Below, one piece after another: positions 35,412 through 48,234 of a stretch of 64,000 nucleotides of DNA (its first letter is position 1; every line of letters starts with the position of its first letter). Below the pieces are notes generated by a model. The model did not search any database, was not told the origin of the DNA, and saw only the letters and a program-made list of their open reading frames with translations. Made by a program: the position numbers and the translations under genes. Source of the stretch: Ciborinia camelliae (taxonomy: Eukaryota > Ascomycota > Leotiomycetes > Helotiales > Sclerotiniaceae); NCBI GenBank assembly GCA_025890175.1, contig JANPYM010000004.1:2830556-2894555 (forward strand), in the 5' to 3' direction.

Positions 35412-35549
35412 ATTAAGAAAAACAAACGGATGAAAAAATCTATTAATTCAATTAATTAATCAATCCATCAATTAAATCAATTAAATTAATTATCTAATCA
35501 ATCACTCAATCCATCCATCAATAACTCAATCCATCACTCAATCCATCAA

Positions 35550-38500
35550 TCAATCCGCCAAATAATCCTCACCATCCACATCCCCATCCGCATCCAAATC
35601 ATCACTCTCTCTTCTTCGAGAACTTCTAGAACCTCTACTTCTACTTCTACTTCTACTCCTCCCTTCACCCCCTCCACCCCCACCACCCCCACCACCAAAA
35701 AACCCCTGATCAATCTTCCAAATCCACTCGACCTTTTCCCTCTCGCTCCTCGCGCGAAACAACCACGAATTATTCATCCCATACACCGCAAAAACGCACT
35801 CTTCGACCTCCCTCCTCGGATCGCCATCGCCATCGCCATCGCCGCTGGCCCTGCCACCACCACCATAACCCAAGAGACCCGGCGTCGAAGACGCGCCGCG
35901 GCCACTGCGGCCTCGGCCACCATAGATGCCGCCGATGCCCTGACTCCAACGATTGGAATGCGCCGTGGCAGCCGCCGTCGCAGGACTACGCGTGCGACTC
36001 GGATGGCCATGGGAGTGGCGCAGGAGTTTGGCGATTTCCGGGGAGTGATCGACGCGCGCGTTGCGGAGGCCGACGACGTTGACTTCTTCGCCGCGGTTGG
36101 CGCCGCCCGCCGCGTGGATGTGGAGGTAGGGACGGCGGAGCTCGACGAATCGTCGGATCCATTTCGTGCTATCGGCCGAGGGCACCAAAAGATATCCACC
36201 TTTGAGGAGAGAAGGGTTCTTCTTGATGTGGGAGATCGTGGCGAGGTGTTGGGGCAAAGGAGTGGGATGAGGATGGGCGTGAGGAACGGGTGATGTTTGA
36301 CGGGATCGGGATGTTTGGCGTGAGTTGGCATTTGAGGGGTGGAGTGAATTTGAAAAGGTTGATGGGCGAGGTGAATTGGAGCGAGATGTGTTGGAGGTGA
36401 AAGAGGCTGTATGTAAAAGAGAAGGAGCTGGTGAGCCATTGATAGGTGGTTCGACATTAGTAGGGGTAAGGATAGTTGTTGAGGGATCTCGGCAGAGATG
36501 GAAGAATTTGATAAATTTTTGGAGAAGAGCGGTTTGATGAGGATTATATTCGGATTGATTCTGGGTTTTTTCTTGTTCTTGATTTTGGTCTTGTGGTTTG
36601 GAAGTAGTGTCTGTTTCGACTGTGAAATTTTCTGTGATTTCATCGATATGAAGGTCTCCGGTTGTAGATGGGATATCTTCATTAATAAATGTCGAAAGCG
36701 TCTCATCTATCGAAGATGGAAATTCTCCATCTGTAGGTGGTGGACTTGGTGGAAGCGGTATTTCAGTTGGGTCTCGGTCTCTAATTGGTGAACTTGATGA
36801 AATCGGAATTGCTATTGGCTTAGGTAATGATGCAATACGATGTAACAAAGGCTGAGCGGCATCTAATTCTGCTAACCTCTGTTTCCTCCTCCGTGCAGCA
36901 ATGAAATCCTTAACCAAGCTAACACCTCTCGGCGTCCAATTGGTAAGAACTTCTTCTCCCTTGACATAATCTTCGGACGTATTCATTCGCCATAAATCGC
37001 CCGCTCTCTTGACAGCGATTGGTCGAACCGATATGGAGTAAATACTAGTCATGGAGTGAACAATCCGAACGCTCTGAAACAACGATGCGAACATCGATGT
37101 AGAGCGAACATAATTACGGGACATAATTTGAGAGCAGACGTCCATGGTAAAAGTCATTGGGCGAGATAGTTTGTCGGATCGTACATCCCATGCAAGAGAC
37201 ATCTGGACCTTGTATTTATCTGCTGTGACTCGATCGAGCAGTAAAGATTCATGTGCGCTGGAATCCCATTTTCCAACAATGGTAACATTACTGGTGCCGT
37301 TTGCATTTGATTTGACAATGGGATTGGAGAGTAATTTAAGGAAAAGGGGTGGAGTGGAAGGGGAACTGAGATCTGGACTTTTTCCAATGTGATCAACAAG
37401 TTGAATTCGTCCTACACGTAGGCCAGTCACATCCGACCAGGGCAACGCATCACCAGAATTATGTGTCAAATTGACAACTATTCTGCGTTGCAATCCTTGA
37501 TGGAGTGTAAAGGTTCCTTGGTCAAGCTCGCTTGTTTGAATCACTTCAACTGGTGGATAATCACCACTTTCTGCTAGCTCCAATATTTGAACCCTGGCAA
37601 ATACATCATGCTTCTCTTCAGAGTAAAACTGTGATTCCGATATGCGAGCACCCTTCCGCTTCTTTTTAGGTTGTGGGACATTATCTCGCATATCATCCCA
37701 ACTCAAAAGTTTGTCCAAATGCATTGATGAGACTTTGGCAAAGATAGCCACGCGAAGAGAAACATCCGTGGGACCAAACATTGGAACACTCATACTGTGT
37801 ACACTTTCAAAACGAATAGGACCTTCATCGAAATCCTTAATCATCTGAGTCGTTGTAACACCACCATCATTAGATGCAGGGGGTATAAACAGTTGGCCAT
37901 GCACTTCTGTTCCTTCCCGTTCAGCAAATCCTATCATATCATGCATCACAACATTGAACTTCAGAGTGTTTGAAGGAGCTCTTGCTGAAGATGGTTCTAG
38001 CGAAAGCTTGATGATACCAATAGCATGCATGGTAAATGGTGAGAGGACATCAAGGGTAAAATCCTGAACTCGACTCTCAAACACTGCTGATAGAGGAACT
38101 TCGACATCTCCAACATGTGTATACTGTGGCATGCATGTTTCCACGAAAGGATTATCGAGTCGAAAATGTTGCAGGTATTCTGGTCGGTCAAGGTACTGAT
38201 GCATTTGTCTCATCACTCGAACTCGGTCCTGAAGTTTATCGAGACTCCATAGATGAACCACACTATTCCTGTAATCTATAACCCGTACGCCGATGCAAGG
38301 TTTGGTAGCATCTTCGAGATGAAAATCATCACCCTCTATATCATTAAGAACCATGTCGTAAGAAGAGCATAAAGCGTGTCCTATATCAACAACAGTAAAC
38401 TGGAAAACAACATTTTCATCCATTTCGTGACTCATTATTTGGGCTTCCTTCAGGATTGCTGCATTTTGAAAGACAGCTTCAGCCATCCGTACGTATCTTC

Positions 38501-41153
38501 TTCCCTTCCAATGTTTTGCTACTTTCTCCGCAATCGCAATTTCCCTTGCCGAAAGTGGAGGTGGGCCATCTGGTCCTGGCTTCACTGGGGTTAACTCTTG
38601 CAATTTCTCCTCGAATTCTTTTCGTTGAACCTCCAATTGCTTGAGCATTTCCTCTTTGACTTCTTTGAGTGTCTCTTCCATCCTCTTCTTTTCCTTCTTG
38701 ATCTCCTCAACCTCAACGTTTGCGGTTTTAGCTGTCTCGAGCTGCTCATGGAATTCTTCTCTTTGTTTTTCCAGCTGAATCTGCATCTCCTCCCTGACTT
38801 CACGCATCTTGTCCTCGACTTCCCCTTGCTTTGGTGTTGATGGCATGGTCAGTGCAGTATCCAAAGAGAAATTATCCAAGGTGCCATTTGAAAGATACTT
38901 TTCCCGCATAGGATACGAAGTGACCGAATCCAGATCATCCTCCACAATTGCATTTGCACGTTCCGCCCTAGCTCTCTGAACGTCCTCAAATAGAACGTTA
39001 AGTTCTTCGTCAGATAAACCTGCAATTTTCTGATCGGTGCCTAAAATGGCACCAGCTGCCTCTCTCCTTGCTAATGACCAATCAGAAAGACCACGTCCAG
39101 GCACAGGAGAATCTGCTCGGCTACTGCCATCGAAATCGAGGTCGGAGATAGCTTTGCTAAAGGTCCGATCATGAGTTTGCCGAGGGGTAGATGAGGGTGA
39201 AAGTTTATCCCAATCTTTTAAATTTTCCAACTGGCTAACGGTAACAGAGTGCCGCAGAAGGCTTTGTTCTGCACGCTCTGCTCGAGCTTCTGTTGGATTA
39301 TTAAATCGAAAGATGTGAAAATCGCCAAGAATAACTCTGTAACCACTTCTCAATCGAGTTGGCTTTTCAATTCTTTGCCCATTAACCATCACTGCTGCTC
39401 CTTCATTTGGTACAAGAGTTACTACATTATCGGTGCCATTCTCAAAAATACAATGCTCGTGTAATATACGGGTTCCATTAAGTCGAATTTCCGCAGCGTG
39501 GGCTGCATTCGTATCGACGTTGCCAACGGTAGTTATCCCAGGTTTGAGGTTGTAGACAAGACATTCTGCTAGGAGTGGGTCATCCGATAAATTCACCAGA
39601 TGGGGCATCTTCTTTGGTGTATGCAATCCAACAAATCCCTTCTCGATGCTGATACCCAGTTCTTCCAGGGCCGCTTCTCGCTCTTTGTGAATTTCTTCCG
39701 TCTTTTGCAATTTCTCTTCCCAGGTTTGGTTGAGATCCGAGTAGAGTTTTTCGCTTTGATTGAGCTGTTCCGTAATTTCCGCTTTCGATACCTTTTTTAC
39801 AATACCATCCGATGAAACAATTGTGACCATTTGCTTCTCTAAAGGCGTACCCTCTGCATAGACCTCATCCGCTGGGCCCACTCCTCCTCCGCCACCACCC
39901 CCACCACCGGTCAATTTACCTCTCAGTTGAGCCAGTTCTTCTTTCAGCTCACGGATCATACGAGCATTTGCATCCTCGTTTACAACTGCGTGGTTCTTGA
40001 TTCGCTTCGCGCTATCGGCATATCTCAAGGTACTCAGAGTTTCATCGAAATTTATATCTGCAGGACTAATAGCTGCAATCATAGCTGTCATACTATTTCC
40101 TCCCAGAGAATCTTTCAGAAGCCAAGTCAAAACACTGTCTCGATATGGAACTTGGTTCCCCTTGCCGACTTTCTTCTTCTTCCCTTCTGATAGATCCGCC
40201 AGCGCAGCAATAACTCTACCAAGTGTGGATAGAGATCTATTAATTTCAGCACCTTCTTTCAGTCGAGCTCCAGTTGCGCCAGTGGAATTTGCTCGCTCGG
40301 AACCTGCCAAGTCGACCAAACTAATTTTTGCAACCTTTTCCATTGCCATCTTTGTCTCAACATCCAAACGTTTCTGTGTCAAAGTTAAAGTAAAGACGGC
40401 ATGACTTCTACTAGAAGTTTCGTTCATGTTCGTAGCCGCGACTGTACGGGCTTTGTTTCCCTCGTCCATCAAGTTCTCAATCTCTTGGAAGCTGCTCACC
40501 ACCAATTTCGCCAAGTCTTCCACATATGGTCCAGTCGAAGGATGTTCTCGAACTTTCAGGTTGCCTTTCGTCGATGGGTTTAGAAGATCTCGCACTCGTT
40601 CATTGTAAATTTCCAGATATGATACCTCGACCGTGCACTTCAAATTATTGTCCTGTTGTAAGTCCCCTATCCTCTCGAACATATCCTGACAAATCTTTGG
40701 AATGACACCAGCATCCTTCCCATATCCCATCATGGAGTAAGATTTTCCCGAGCCCGTTTGACCATATGCGAAGATGCAGTTGTTGTAACCCTGAAAGGCA
40801 TTATCCAAAAGTGGTTTTCCCAGATCCGTATGGAGGTTGTCTTGTCCTGCGTAACTCGGATCATTTTTATCAAAGGACCAGTATGAACGATCGAATGCGA
40901 AAACCTTCTGCCCCGAATCCCCCTTCCCACCCTTTGCATCTCTTGATTTTGCCTCGTGTCCTTCTGGTGGGATGATGACCGTTTGCGCACCTTTCATTTG
41001 CACAATACATTTGGCTCCGCGATCGATTTCTATCCCGAGGTATCAGTACTGACACAAGAATGGGGTTTGACAACATATCCACCGCATACCTCTGCTGTTG
41101 AACGGCCTACACCGCACAACGACTTTAATGTTTCCTCCACCACCGGGCGCCAT
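35550..41153 (-). CDS. kinesin-3 (Unc104/KIF1-type) motor protein
   Basis: Two exons, 41153-41090 and 41029-35550 (5544 nt, 1847 aa). Exon 1 encodes MAPGGGGNIKVVVRCRPFNS and joins in phase to REIDRGAKCIVQMKG. The N-terminal motor domain has the P-loop GQTGSGKS (about 111-118), switch I ETSSRSH (about 225-231) and switch II DLAGSE (about 261-266). A neck and poly-Gly linker follow. Then comes an FHA domain (about 510-610), coiled coils (about 790-860), the KIF1-type central region (from about 880), and a C-terminal PH domain (from KGGYLLVPSADSTKWIRRFV to AVYGMNNSWLFRARSEREKV), split by a low-complexity insert. Unc104-type motors carry early endosomes and vesicles toward microtubule plus ends in fungi; the PH domain binds phosphoinositides. 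The C-terminal Gly/Arg/Ser tail is unusually low in complexity. Confidence 0.95.
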
Positions 41154-44100
41154 GTTTGCAGATGTTCAAGGGTCCAAGCTATCCTCTTCTTAGGCCCTCC
41201 TTCCACAGCCGCAGTTTGCGAGGGGTATCGTTTGATTTATGGAATTTGTATGCTGCGGTCGAATGAACAGATGTCCAACAAAATAATGAAGCTCAAGTTG
41301 AGTCATCGAAAGAGAAAAGGAGGTTGTTGATTTGATTCAGCGTATCGTGGTTATCATTGTTGTTATCGTCTGACGTCGTTAATAGGAATTGCTATGGCTT
41401 TTAGGTTTCTTATGGAATCAGCACCGGCGCCAATCTAAGTATGCGCCTTGATAATGTTGATCTTTAAAATAATAATACTGGTAACTGCACGGTATATTTA
41501 GGTGTATTAGTTGAGGTAAGAGAATAGGTAGTATAGAATAGGTAGTATAGAATAGGTAGTAAGTAGTAGGTACGGTAGGGTAGGTATTGAAATGAATGTT
41601 GAAGTCAAGCAAGCTTATCGAGGTGAAATGATTGTATTGTAAGGTCAGGTCAGGTATTGATTGTACTGAATTTCGTAAATAATTTCAGGTGAGGTGGCAC
41701 AGTAAACAGTACAGGTCTCAGGGAATCTGTCAGGAAGGTAACATTTAAATGTTGACAGTCGCGTCGCCGGGGCAAACCTCACGCCCCCCTTGAATTGTTT
41801 AAATTCAAGGGAACATTGGAATAAGATGAGGAGTCATCTTGGTTAATAAGACAGCAATAGCAATAGCAACAGCAAGCAAATCAATCGAGGAATCTGGCTG
41901 GAAGAGTGAATAAAGTGAAACATATCGTCATTTTATAATTTCTATTAATATGAATATTTGATTGGTTCGGAAGATCAGTTGGAGGATCCTAACCTTAAGG
42001 TTACCCTTACCTACAGTATGTACGGAGGAGTAAGGAATGGAATTTTGTGGAGTGTTGGTGTTGGTGTTGGTGAGGAAAGTGAAGCATGAATTTTGAACTT
42101 CAAAGGAACCTTGAACGGATAAACTGCTAGAAGAGAAGAGAATTCTCCCAAGGTCCATGAGTAGAGCAGTTATTGTCCAAAGTAAGAATTTTGATATTTA
42201 TCATAAATTATTCCATCGGTTGTAAGTGTTGGTGTAATCGGAATGTACCAATATCATCAAACTGCATCTCGATATTCGCCATATGCCATGTATCAATATC
42301 ATCAAACTGCATCTCGATCCGGACCCTGCGATGAACCTTTCACACTTTCACAATGTACGGAGTCGATGTTCCCCCAACCCCCCTTCAGAAGGGCCATCTC
42401 TTGATAGTAGAGGAAGGGGAGGGAATGAGTACCTAACCTTCCCCGCCATAACACTCCTCGCGTTTTACTTCGAAACCCGGGGGACCTACTGGGTAAGGTA
42501 GGTAGGTACTGTAGTTCAAATGTCATCTCCCACTCATACTCATGTCTATCGGGCGCCAAGTGTTGCGATGTACGACGAAGATATTAAGCACTTATGTATG
42601 CCATGGAATGTGTAACCAACGGTTGTCGTTGTCAAGAATGGGATACCGAAGCTTCGGGGAACCTATCAAAAGAATCCGGTTGTGTAGAGATTAGATATGT
42701 TGTAACCCGTAACCCCAGATGTGAGTACCCGTCATGATCATCAAGGGTCTTTTTTTCTCGACCGTTCCGTATAAGGTAAGTTTGTATCTGTATCTATATC
42801 TCTATCTGTATCTGTAACTGTATCTGTACCCAGGGAACAAGTCAACGACGGAGCAATGCAGTTTGTATGAAACCTGAGTATAAGTGCCTAGGGAAAATGG
42901 AGAATTTGAATTTTCTGCTGTTGCTGCTGTTGTTGCTGTATTCGAGACATGTCAGTGAGGTTATGTATGTACCTAGGTACCTAAGCATGTAGACACCACC
43001 AAGCAGTACTATGTTACACTACATTATATTACGATCCAATTGAGCAACCTCATAAAATGGGTGTAAGCTACTATGTACGATCATTGATATGCTGTTTGGA
43101 GTGGGCGGGTGATGATCGGCTGGTTGTTCGGTACCAAGGTATCTTTTTGATATCAACGGAAGAAACCAATCTTTGTTTCTTTCTTTCTATTGATCTGTCC
43201 GTACGGGAATTTTATGAAGTGAGCCCCGAGCCAAACATATACGGAGTTGGAGAGGGGGAGTCTCCTGTTCCTTACCTACCGTGCTTATTAATACAGCTGT
43301 TCCTTACAGATAGGTAGAGAGAGAATGAAGTTGGAACCTTGGAAGTAACAAGGAAACTGTGATATTAGATTATAGATACCTACCTAGGTACCTACAGACT
43401 ACAGTACTGTACCTACTTACGTGAGATATTGACACTTTGACCGCCATTCTCCTGTTCTTGTTCACCAGATGGTCTTGAATCATTGAATCACTGAATAGGT
43501 AATGAAGCAAATCGGAAGCTCTATTATTCCATTCAATCTTTCCCATACATCTGCCACCATACGGTACATACATACCTACCTACCACATACATAGGATACG
43601 TACCGTCCTATCGTCCGTAGTATATCCCTGGTATCGACTTTTTCAAAATTCCTCGATCAATTTAATTTCAATGTTCAATGTGATTGGTTCATTCCCCAAA
43701 CATTGGAAACCTTGACTTGGTCTTTTTTAATCTGAAGGATATTCCCCACTCAATCCACAAGCGCCACCAAGTTCCAACGCGTCCGCCGCACATTTTCCAA
43801 AAAGTTACACAACCACAACCACAACCGAGAAAAAAATGATCCTAGGAAGCAGGAGGAGCTTTGGTAATTGGTAGAACAAGGGCTATTTCCAAACCTTAGC
43901 CGTACACCAGAGATTTCATCTTTTGAGAAAAAAAAGGAAAGAAAAAGAACAAAAAATCTCAACCCAAAAGAAAAATCTCTTCAACTACAACACATTCAAG
44001 TCATTTTTGTTAATACCAATTCTCATTTCTCTCTCCCTTCAATCAAGACAACTTACTCAATCCTATTCCATCCTCTCAATCAAAACTGTAAGTCATTTGT

Positions 44101-44292
44101 CTCATTGTTTCTATATATTTACTCTCTTCAAACCTAAATCACCCCACTTCAACCCACTTCGAGCTTGAAATCCCTTCAATTTCCTCAAGTTTGATCAATC
44201 AAGCCTTGCTTGTTTTTACCTTGACGGCCACAAAAGACTAACCGGGTACTCAATCAATTATAGAAAACACAATCTCATACTCCCAAGTCATA
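41154..44292. other. 3.1 kb intergenic region between two divergent genes
   Basis: The left side is the kinesin promoter and the right side the promoter and 5' UTR of the CCHC protein. Noted: TAGGTAGTATAGAA repeats near 41520-41560; a small hairpin CCTTGAATT/AATTCAAGG (41789-41811); a 23-bp direct repeat at 42251-42273 and 42296-42318; a (TATCTG)n run near 42785-42830; a (CTG)n/(TTG)n run near 42918-42942; and many TACCTAGGTA palindromes near 42970-43000 and 43380-43395. No gene supported. Confidence 0.6.
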
Positions 44293-45500
44293 ATGGAATC
44301 ATTCGGTGCTCAACAAGCTGGCCAGACTGGACGTGGATGCTTCACCTGTGAGTTGGACCAGTTTCTTTACCTTCATTCCACAAGATAAAACCTTCAACCC
44401 CCCTTGCAAATTCGACTTTCCACCTTCTCGAGTCACAATACGAACAATCATGCAGAGGATGGATCCTGTCTTGAGATCCTTCTTCGATGTTGTCATCTGC
44501 CTGGAGACTTGTGGATGATGTCTTGAGCTTGAATCAAGATACAATCCTTTCAAACGAAAATTCTGCAACCCTCCTTCCGCAACACCAACAAACAATGCGC
44601 CAAGAGATATTTACTTCCAGTCTATCATTGCATTCGATGTCCAGCACACCATACGAAGACGATTAAATCACATCTGGAATACAAGCTGATGAAAAAACTC
44701 TAGGCGGAAATGAAGGTCACCAAGCTCGTGAATGCCCAAGCCGTGGACCAGCCAAGTGCTACAACTGCGACAGTAAGATACTACCCTGCGGCCAGAGACA
44801 CAACATCGTATTAACATACAATTAGACCCAGGTCATTTGAGCCGTGATTGCCCAGAGGGACCAAAGGAGAAGGTCTGCTACAGAGTAAGTCTCAACTTCT
44901 TCAAAGCTCAAGTCATCAAAGTGATTAACATCTTCTCTAGTGCGGTACCTCAGGACACATCTCCAAGGACTGCTCCAGCCCACCAACTGAGGGTGCTGGC
45001 CGTGGTGGCGGATACGGTGGTGGATACGGTGGCGGTGGTGGCCAACAATGCTACAAGGTAAGGTTGAATACATGTGATGTATGATCTGGTACTAACTGTC
45101 TTCTTCTACAGTGCTCCAAGATCGGTCACATCGCCCGCAACTGCCCAGAGGCTGGCGGATACGGAGGAAACCAAGGTTACGGTGGTAACCAAGGTGGATA
45201 CGGAGGTGGATTCGGTGGTGGTGCCCGTCAAGGAAGCCAAACCTGCTTCTCATGTGGTGGTTACGGACATCTTTCCCGTGACTGCACACAAGGTCAAAAG
45301 TGCTACAACTGTGGTGAAGTAAGTCATATTTAGATCCAAGTATCACGTAACCAGTGTACTAACAAAACTTTTAGGTTGGTCACTTGTCCCGTGACTGCAG
45401 CCAAGAGACCTCCGAGGCTCGTAGATGTTACGAGTGCAAGCAAGAGGGTCACGAGAAGCTTGATTGCCCTTTGAGAAAGAAGGCTTTCGGCCAAGAATAA
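44293..45500 (+). CDS. CNBP/Gis2/Byr3-like protein with seven CCHC zinc knuckles
   Basis: Six exons: 44293-44347, 44704-44772, 44826-44884, 44941-45057, 45112-45318 and 45375-45500 (633 nt, 210 aa). The product starts MESFGAQQAGQTGRG and carries seven C-X2-C-X4-H-X4-C knuckles: CFTCGNEGHQAREC, CYNCDNPGHLSRDC, CYRCGTSGHISKDC, CYKCSKIGHIARNC, CFSCGGYGHLSRDC, CYNCGEVGHLSRDC and CYECKQEGHEKLDC. Gly-rich linkers (GGGYGGGYGGGG; GGYGGNQGYGGNQ) flank knuckle 4, like RGG/YGG RNA-binding segments. Proteins of this family bind single-stranded nucleic acid and act in mRNA translation and stress granules (yeast Gis2, vertebrate CNBP). The first intron is long for this genome (356 nt). Five introns each fall inside a different knuckle. 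Confidence 0.95.
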
Positions 45501-46290
45501 ATTCAGTGCTTGATGCACGGCACATGAACTACATCGAGGGCGACAAATCAACATCTACGATCAGAAGCTACGACGAAACGTAAATCCACGGGGTATTTTC
45601 GAAGGGTAGTCATCTCATTCAAGGATTGCGAGAAGGACAACTTCTTTGTATAATTGTTCCCACTTTTGCGACTTCTTCAAAATATGTCGCCTTTTCATTT
45701 TTCTATTTCCTTTTGAAAAATAATTCCTACTCCTCTTTTGGAGTCATATGTTGCGTTGCTTCATATCTGAGTTTAGAGTTTGGCCTTTTGCTACTCTGGC
45801 ACAACCTATCGGGTTTTCACGGATGGGTTTAAAAAAAGTCATAGCACTCAAGTTATTTGCGGGTTTTCTATTTTATTTGCGAAGGATGAAGTTTCGAGGA
45901 TGATTGATGCTAGATTCCCCACAAATTTCCATGATGTAAAGGAAAGAAAGGAGATTTATGGATTGCTGGAGATGCTGGAGCATATGATTCATGCGGCTAC
46001 GACATAGGTTTTATGAAGATTGATATCGATGGATAAAGATATCTGGTGGGCACTGTCAAGGGACACTGGAGCAGCATGCATGCATGCGAGGGGTCGAATA
46101 AAGTAAAGCACTTGAGAATAAGATTAAGAAATAAAATGAAATGAAGACGAAGATATTTGGAGGTTGATTATTGCATATTTGAATTGGAATTTGGATTGTG
46201 TGATGTATGATGTATGATGTATATTTGTTTTTCAATTTTTGTTGAAATTTGTATGTTGACGTAAATGGAATGGAATGGATTAGTATGGAT
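45501..46290. other. 3' UTR of the CCHC gene and intergenic sequence
   Basis: A frame near 45780-46007 ends in a protein-like stretch (KDEVSRMIDARFPTNFHDVK). It has no ATG start and lies directly downstream of the CCHC gene. I treat it as 3' UTR or an old fragment rather than a gene. Confidence 0.4.
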
Positions 46291-46450
46291 TTCTATATAA
46301 ATATATATATAGATATATATAGGTATATATAGGTATATATAGGTAGGTATATAGGTAGGTATATATGGGTATAGGTATATATGGGTACAGGTATATATGG
46401 GTATAGGTATATATGGGTACAGGTATATATGGGTATAGGTATACCCCTAT
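46291..46450. repeat. AT-rich minisatellite (GGTATATATGGGTAT)n
   Basis: TATATAGG-type units grade into a 15-16-bp unit (GGTATATATGGGTATA, alternating with GGTACA) repeated several times up to 46445. Confidence 0.85.
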
Positions 46451-48234
46451 TAGGGAGGAGGGGGGAGAGGAGGAAGGTAATGATAGACGGTAGATGGTAG
46501 ATGGTAGATAGAGAATCTCTTATTTTATCTTATCTTATTTTATCTCATCTCATCTCATGTTGTCTGGTCGTATCTTGGTTTTCCTATTTTCTTTTCTTTT
46601 CTTTTCTTTTCTTTATTAGGTAGGTAGGTAGTAGGTAGGTAGGTAGGTAGGTAGGTAGGTAGTAGGTAGGTAGGTAGGTAGGTAGGTAGGTAGGTAGGTA
46701 GTAGGTAGGTAGGTATCTATACCCCTATTAGGAGGGAGGGGAGAGAGGAGGGATGGAAAGGGGGAAGGAGGAGGGGGGAGAGGAAGGATGCAGCTCTAGG
46801 TAGAGCACCAGATCTATTCCTCAACCAAACTTTGAAACCTTGAGATCATGAGATTATTGGGATTTTATTTTATTCTATTCTATTTTATTCTATTCTATTC
46901 TAGTTCGTTGAGTTGAGTTGAGTTAAGAATTATACATACACCCATCCTATGCGATATTTGACTCCCACTCTAGTCTCTAGCCCATTCTCAAGCTCGCTAA
47001 AAAGGCCATGGCATAGAAGTCTTATTTCTATATAGGAAGACTAAGGGTTGCGAGAGATTAGGGCTTTCGACTAAATACATAGATAGGTAGTTAGTAGATG
47101 CTTGATTCCTCGGGCTTAGAAGAGCTTTCTTTATATTGTATTATTATCGGGGTTTTTTTTTAATCAATTGACTCTTTTTCTTTTTCTCTTCTTTTTCTCT
47201 TCTTTTTCTCTTCTTTTTCTCTTCTTTTTCTCTTCTTTTTCTCTTCTTTTTCTCTTCTTTTCTCTCAGACGGGCTCTCTCTCTCTCTCTCTCAGGCGCGC
47301 TCTTCTAGTGAGCTATAATTCCCCAAGAAATAATTTCCCTTCTATAGGTAATTATTCTTTCGAATGAGTTCTTCCACCCTTACCTAAGTAATCTCAACAG
47401 TCTAGCTATATAATTTAATTTAACCTAACATCTCTCAGGCAGGACTCTGCTGAGTGAGGAGTGAGGAGTGAGTATGCTCATGATCTGGATATCTTTATCT
47501 ACCTATCTATCTACCTCCTTATACCTCCTTATACCTCTTAATATTAACATATAAAATGACCCCGACGGCGAATACAAGAAAAACAAAAGTACAAAGAAGA
47601 CCCGGGGTCTAAGGGAACAAGAAGAGAGAGATCTCGCAGCATCATAATGTATTGCATGTATTTGATATCTAACTAGGTAGGCATCTATCTACTTATCTAC
47701 TCTCCGAACGTGCGATACACATCTGCTCTCCCTATGTCTACTGTATTGCGCGTATGTATAATATAATTTTTTATCATCATCCATCCATCCATTCATCCAT
47801 GCATCAATCCATTCATGCATTGCCCCATCCATCCATGATCATCAATTGTATCCCAAAGCCATCAAGTCACGCCATCAGTTTTTTTTTTATTCCTCCATTT
47901 TAAATGTACCCGTAAGTTCGTTTCCTTTCCCTTTCCATTCAAATTCAAATCCATCCCATTCCATCCTATCCCATTCCATGCAAACCGTAATCAAAGAAGC
48001 GAAATCAGAAGATGCAAAAGTCGAAATTAGCAATGCAAGTAAGGTGAGCGACCGATTTGAAATCGGAGAATCCATCCCTGAGTAAAAACGAAGTAGGTAT
48101 CCCCAAAGTCGATCGGATCTATGTTGAGAATAACTCCTCTCTCATCATATGCCAAACTCTCAGGCAAGAAAGATCCATCTCAACCGTCCCATCAACCAAG
48201 ATGAAACCGAAGCTCATCCATCTCACGGCACTCA
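46451..48234. other. simple-repeat-rich intergenic region
   Basis: Between the CCHC gene and the MFS gene, dense with low-complexity DNA: (TTTTC)n near 46590-46613, (TAGG)n near 46617-46714, (TTCTATTTTA)n near 46864-46903, an 11-bp (TTTTTCTCTTC)n run at about 47176-47262, (TC)n near 47275-47292, and CATCCATC runs near 47775-47835. A small ATG-led frame at about 47979 (MQTVIKEAKSEDAKVEISNA) has protein-like start composition and a possible donor (GTAAGG). I cannot find the rest, so I do not call a gene. Confidence 0.5.
47176..47262. repeat. 11-bp pyrimidine minisatellite (TTTTTCTCTTC)n
   Basis: About eight near-perfect copies of an 11-base all-pyrimidine unit, followed by (TC)n. This is a long polypurine/polypyrimidine tract, a type able to form triplex DNA. 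Confidence 0.9.

Noticed and set aside
35192..35425. Long LIY-repeat frame on the minus strand
   Set aside because: It is a translation of the 9-bp minisatellite, which is open by chance.
35774..36706. 310-codon minus-strand frame overlapping the kinesin gene
   Set aside because: It is a shifted frame over the kinesin C-terminal region, kept open by low-complexity GC-rich sequence. The kinesin frame carries the conserved PH domain.
42251..42318. 23-bp direct repeat 45 bp apart
   Set aside because: A single local duplication in non-coding DNA with no other structure; not worth more than a note.
44299..44595. 98-codon minus-strand frame over the first intron of the CCHC gene
   Set aside because: It lies opposite exon 1 and the long first intron, has no family signature, and is best explained as chance.
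46790..46850. tRNA-like text (AGCTCTAGGTAGAGC)
   Set aside because: It resembles a tRNA D-arm, but no acceptor stem, anticodon arm or TTCRANNC box follows.
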